This document shows positions 7,285 through 9,234 of a stretch of DNA of 9,234 nt, in pieces. Source of the DNA: Methylococcales bacterium (GTDB taxonomy: Bacteria > Pseudomonadota > Gammaproteobacteria > Methylococcales > Methylomonadaceae); assembly GCA_009692395.1 (NCBI GenBank), contig SHZG01000093.1, positions 1 to 9,234 on the forward strand, written 5' to 3'. The position numbers and the translations under genes were made by a program. How positions within the stretch are numbered: the stretch's first letter is position 1; every line of letters begins with the position of its first letter. The notes under the pieces were generated by a model. The model saw only the letters and a list, made by a program, of their open reading frames with translations. It did no database searches and was not told the origin of the DNA.

Positions 7285-7605
7285 TCAATGACACCATTGT
7301 TTTTCGCACGGAACGCCATCTTTATTACCGTCCATTCTTTTGGTATTGGGACAGTTATTTATGAAAAAATTCGCTTCTTCACAGGAAGTCATTTGTGCGC
7401 AATACGTTCTACTGTCACATTTGTAATTGCTATCGGACACAGGTTTTGTTGGCTCATTATTTTCGACTGGCAATAACACGGGCTGCGTTGCTTCATTATC
7501 TTCTGATGATATTGCAGGCGTTTCAGGCACGGTATTGTCTTGATATTGGTAATAGCCATACCCTGTGATTATTGATAGGGCGAGAACCAATATAACTTTT
7601 TTCAT
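7285..7605 (-). CDS. Secreted or membrane-anchored Excalibur-domain protein
   Basis: A small 106-residue protein. A Lys-Lys then hydrophobic N-terminus (residues 2-17) acts as a signal peptide or single membrane anchor; no clear cleavage site is seen. A low-complexity acidic, proline-rich linker (about 25-58) leads to a cysteine-rich Excalibur domain (61-105). The domain has six cysteines and the calcium-loop-like DGNKDGVPCE (92-101), close to the family's DxDxDGxxCE. It probably faces the periplasm or cell surface; the exact role of such proteins is unknown. It is a tandem paralogue of the next gene upstream (7641-8048), from which it is separated by 35 bases. The ATPase begins two bases after its stop codon. 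The start ATG is preceded only by a weak AAUAAG ribosome site. Confidence 0.85.
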   Translation of the reverse strand: MKKVILVLALSIITGYGYYQYQDNTVPETPAISSEDNEATQPVLLPVENNEPTKPVSDSNYKCDSRTYCAQMTSCEEANFFINNCPNTKRMDGNKDGVPCEKQWCH

Positions 7606-7640
7606 TAGCTTATTTTCAGTGTGTCACAGTTAGCTTAAAT

Positions 7641-8048
7641 TTAATGACACCACTGACTTTCACAGGGAACGCCATCAGGTTTCTCGCCTTCTCTACCGCT
7701 ATCCATTTTGGTATTCGGGCAGTTATTAATAAAAAAGGTAGCTTCCTCACAAGAAGTCATTTGTGAGCAGCGAGTTCTACCGTCACATCTATAGTTTCCA
7801 TTACTTGGAGGCTTTATAACTTCATTATTTTGACTGGGTGGCTCTGTCAAAACTATATCGTTCGGCAATTTTGTTGGGGCTTTTGGTGTTGAAGGCATAT
7901 CAACAATAGATTGACTGTCGCTTTTGCTATTGCAAGCTGTTTTAGAATAAGCGATATGCCCATTTGCATCTGCACATTTATAAACGCCACCATAGCTGTT
8001 CGTACAAAAAAATACAGCTAAAACCAGAGCTACTTTTTTAATTGACAT
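7641..8048 (-). CDS. Secreted protein with DUF4124 and Excalibur domains
   Basis: The start at 8048 is chosen over the in-frame ATG at 8063. It has a GGAG ribosome site six bases upstream and gives a clean signal peptide (MSIKKVALVLAVFFCTNSYG), whereas 8063 has no ribosome site. The protein is 135 residues. After the signal peptide, residues 21-40 match the DUF4124 pattern (VYKCADANGHIAYSKTAC). A Pro/Asn-rich linker (about 50-84) leads to an Excalibur domain (86-134). The domain is nearly identical in its core to the downstream paralogue (QMTSCEEATFFINNCPNTK), but the calcium loop is spread by an insertion (MDSGREGEKPDGVPCE), so metal binding may be weakened. It begins 23 bases after the cysD stop codon, inside what would normally be the cysD-cysN junction. 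Function is unknown beyond a likely periplasmic or surface location. Confidence 0.85.
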   Translation of the reverse strand: MSIKKVALVLAVFFCTNSYGGVYKCADANGHIAYSKTACNSKSDSQSIVDMPSTPKAPTKLPNDIVLTEPPSQNNEVIKPPSNGNYRCDGRTRCSQMTSCEEATFFINNCPNTKMDSGREGEKPDGVPCESQWCH

Positions 8049-8071
8049 CAAAGACTCCAACATTCAATAGC

Positions 8072-8980
8072 TTAAAAATACCCTTCACGCTTTTTCTGTT
8101 CCATAGACCCCGCTTGGTCGTGGTCGATTAAGCGCCCTTGTCTTTCAGACGTGGTGGTCAACAGCATTTCTTGAATGATTTCAGGGAGCGTGGTGGCTTC
8201 GGATTCAACTGCGCCTGTTAAGGGATAACAGCCTAAAGTACGGAAACGCACTTTTTTCATTTCTACTTTTTCATTGTCGCCGATAGGCATACGTTCATCA
8301 TCGACCATGATTAACATTCCATCACGTTCAACTACGGGGCGTTCTTTGGCGAAATATAATGGCACGATGGGAATGTTTTCCAAGTGGATGTATTGCCAAA
8401 TGTCTAACTCTGTCCAGTTGGATAAGGGGAATACGCGGATGCTTTCACCTTTGTCGATTTTGCCGTTGTAGATATTCCACAATTCTGGGCGTTGGTTTTT
8501 GGGATCCCAGCGGTGGTTTTTGTCGCGGAAAGAATACACGCGCTCTTTAGCACGCGATTTTTCTTCGTCACGTCTCGCACCACCGAACGCGGCATCAAAT
8601 TGGTATTTATCTAGTCCTTGTTTTAGTGCGTCGGTTTTCATGACATCGGTGTGTTTTTTACTGCCGTGTGTGAAAGGCCCTATGCCTTGAGCAATACCGT
8701 CTTGATTGATATGTTCGATAAATTCCAGTCCTAGTTTTTTTACTAGGTCATCACGAAATGTAATCATTTCTTTGAATTTCCAAGTGGTATTAATGTGCAT
8801 AAACGGAAACGGCGGTTTTGCAGGATAAAACGCTTTCATCGTTAGTTGTAGCATGACGGCAGAATCTTTGCCGACAGAGTACAGCATCACAGGATGCTCA
8901 AATTCAGCGGCGACTTCACGAATGATGTGGATGCTTTCCGCTTCGAGTTCTTTCAGGTGGGTTAATTGATAATCAGTCAT
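8072..8980 (-). CDS. cysD: Sulfate adenylyltransferase subunit 2
   Basis: The catalytic PP-loop subunit of ATP sulfurylase, which makes adenosine 5'-phosphosulfate with the GTPase CysN. It serves sulfate assimilation in most bacteria, though the direction in sulfur oxidisers is uncertain. The 302 residues match E. coli CysD in length. The PP-loop SVGKDS is at 35-40 and the conserved FGGARRDEEKSRAKER block at 132-147. The C-terminus (DQAGSMEQKKREGYF) is family-typical, so the gene is complete. The ATG at 8980 has only a weak GGAU ribosome site. It is the first gene of the minus-strand cluster, starting 110 bases from the right-hand IS end. Its usual partner cysN is displaced by four inserted genes, so balanced expression of the two subunits would depend on read-through or a separate promoter. 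Confidence 0.97.
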   Translation of the reverse strand: MTDYQLTHLKELEAESIHIIREVAAEFEHPVMLYSVGKDSAVMLQLTMKAFYPAKPPFPFMHINTTWKFKEMITFRDDLVKKLGLEFIEHINQDGIAQGIGPFTHGSKKHTDVMKTDALKQGLDKYQFDAAFGGARRDEEKSRAKERVYSFRDKNHRWDPKNQRPELWNIYNGKIDKGESIRVFPLSNWTELDIWQYIHLENIPIVPLYFAKERPVVERDGMLIMVDDERMPIGDNEKVEMKKVRFRTLGCYPLTGAVESEATTLPEIIQEMLLTTTSERQGRLIDHDQAGSMEQKKREGYF

Positions 8981-9036
8981 TAAAAATCCATCGGGAGGGT
9001 GATGTCATGAGGAGAGCAAGCTCAATAAAACTAGCT

Positions 9037-9065
9037 ATTCTACAGTAATTATCAGGATGATAAAA
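9037..9065 (-). promoter_or_regulatory. Possible sigma-70 promoter for cysD
   Basis: In the 110-base gap between the IS end and cysD, the minus strand has TAGAAT (9037-9042), a good -10 match, 57 bases upstream of the cysD ATG. The -35 region at a 17-base spacing (TTTTAT, 9060-9065) is poor, so it may need an activator such as CysB. No clear operator is seen. This is a weak pattern call. Confidence 0.25.
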
Positions 9066-9090
9066 ATCGGTTCGGTTGTGATGATTATTT

Positions 9091-9234
9091 GGTAGTGGGT
9101 TAAATCTGTAATTATGAATAAATATCGCGCCCGAATTCGACCTTGTTGATAAGCAAACCGATGACGGTGTCGTGCATCAACTCTAGTTTTGAGAAGCAAA
9201 TGGTCTTGCGATTGAGTCGTTTGATCCATGTCCG
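9091..9234 (-). mobile_element. IS1-family insertion sequence, right end (partial, runs off the right edge)
   Basis: An inverted copy of the element at 1-179. On the minus strand, bases 9234 down to 9091 match bases 36-179 except for two positions in the terminal repeat. The IS boundary at 9091 (GGTAGTGGGTTAAATCTG) is where similarity stops. The bases just inside (9082-9090) would include the target duplication, but the matching outer copy is outside the window. The two terminal differences show these are separate copies or variants of the element. Confidence 0.85.
9112..9234 (-). CDS. IS1-family transposase, C-terminal fragment
   Basis: The last 40 residues of the IS1-family transposase, from RTWIKRLNRKTICFSK to GRDIYS and a TAA stop. 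It is identical in protein to the left copy over this stretch. The N-terminus is beyond the window edge. The overlapping 64-residue frame starting MDQTTQ in the same region is a shadow, not a gene. Confidence 0.85.
   Translation of the reverse strand, partial: RTWIKRLNRKTICFSKLELMHDTVIGLLINKVEFGRDIYS

Noticed and set aside
1..9234. Classical composite transposon with lnt, transporter and cys genes as cargo
   Set aside because: Outer IS ends and target duplications are outside the window, and housekeeping cargo makes a contig break at a repeat more likely. It is kept only as a finding to check.
1..9234. CRISPR array, tRNA, rRNA or riboswitch
   Set aside because: I saw no regularly spaced repeats, cloverleaf sequence, rRNA segment or conserved riboswitch core on either strand.

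Overview
The window looks like chromosomal DNA from a gammaproteobacterium, probably a short draft contig. The support is a gammaproteobacterial-type apolipoprotein N-acyltransferase, E. coli-length CysD and IS1-family insertion sequence ends. A sulfur- or methane-oxidising lineage (Thiotrichales or Methylococcales) would fit, but that is only an impression. Both window ends lie inside copies of the same IS1-family element, in opposite orientation and matching at 142 of 144 aligned bases. This is what is expected where an assembler stops at a multicopy repeat.

Every substantial gene between the IS ends is on the minus strand. In transcription order (right to left) these are: cysD; two small secreted cysteine-rich Excalibur-domain proteins that are tandem paralogues; an AAA/ABC-type ATPase; a DUF4276 protein; cysN; a stem-loop with a UUCG loop; an FtsX/MacB-like permease; its ABC ATPase; and lnt. 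On the plus strand at the left edge, a 36-codon open tail directly abuts the IS end and looks like the 3' remnant of an IS-truncated gene.

cysD and cysN encode the two subunits of ATP sulfurylase and are normally adjacent. Here four same-strand genes lie between them, and the ATPase/DUF4276 pair is clearly more AT-rich than cysN. That pair overlaps by 7 bases and resembles known ATPase plus TOPRIM-like anti-phage pairs, so it is the best candidate for an undescribed defence module. Its ATPase frame carries a TGA directly after the Walker A motif, so this copy is probably dead or needs confirmation.

A second in-frame stop, a TAG, splits the permease of the MacB/DevCA-like exporter. The CysN protein carries a shortened C-terminal relic of an APS kinase (CysC) domain that has lost its P-loop. 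Two independent in-frame stops in 9 kb suggest gene decay, perhaps in an IS-rich genome, or sequencing errors.
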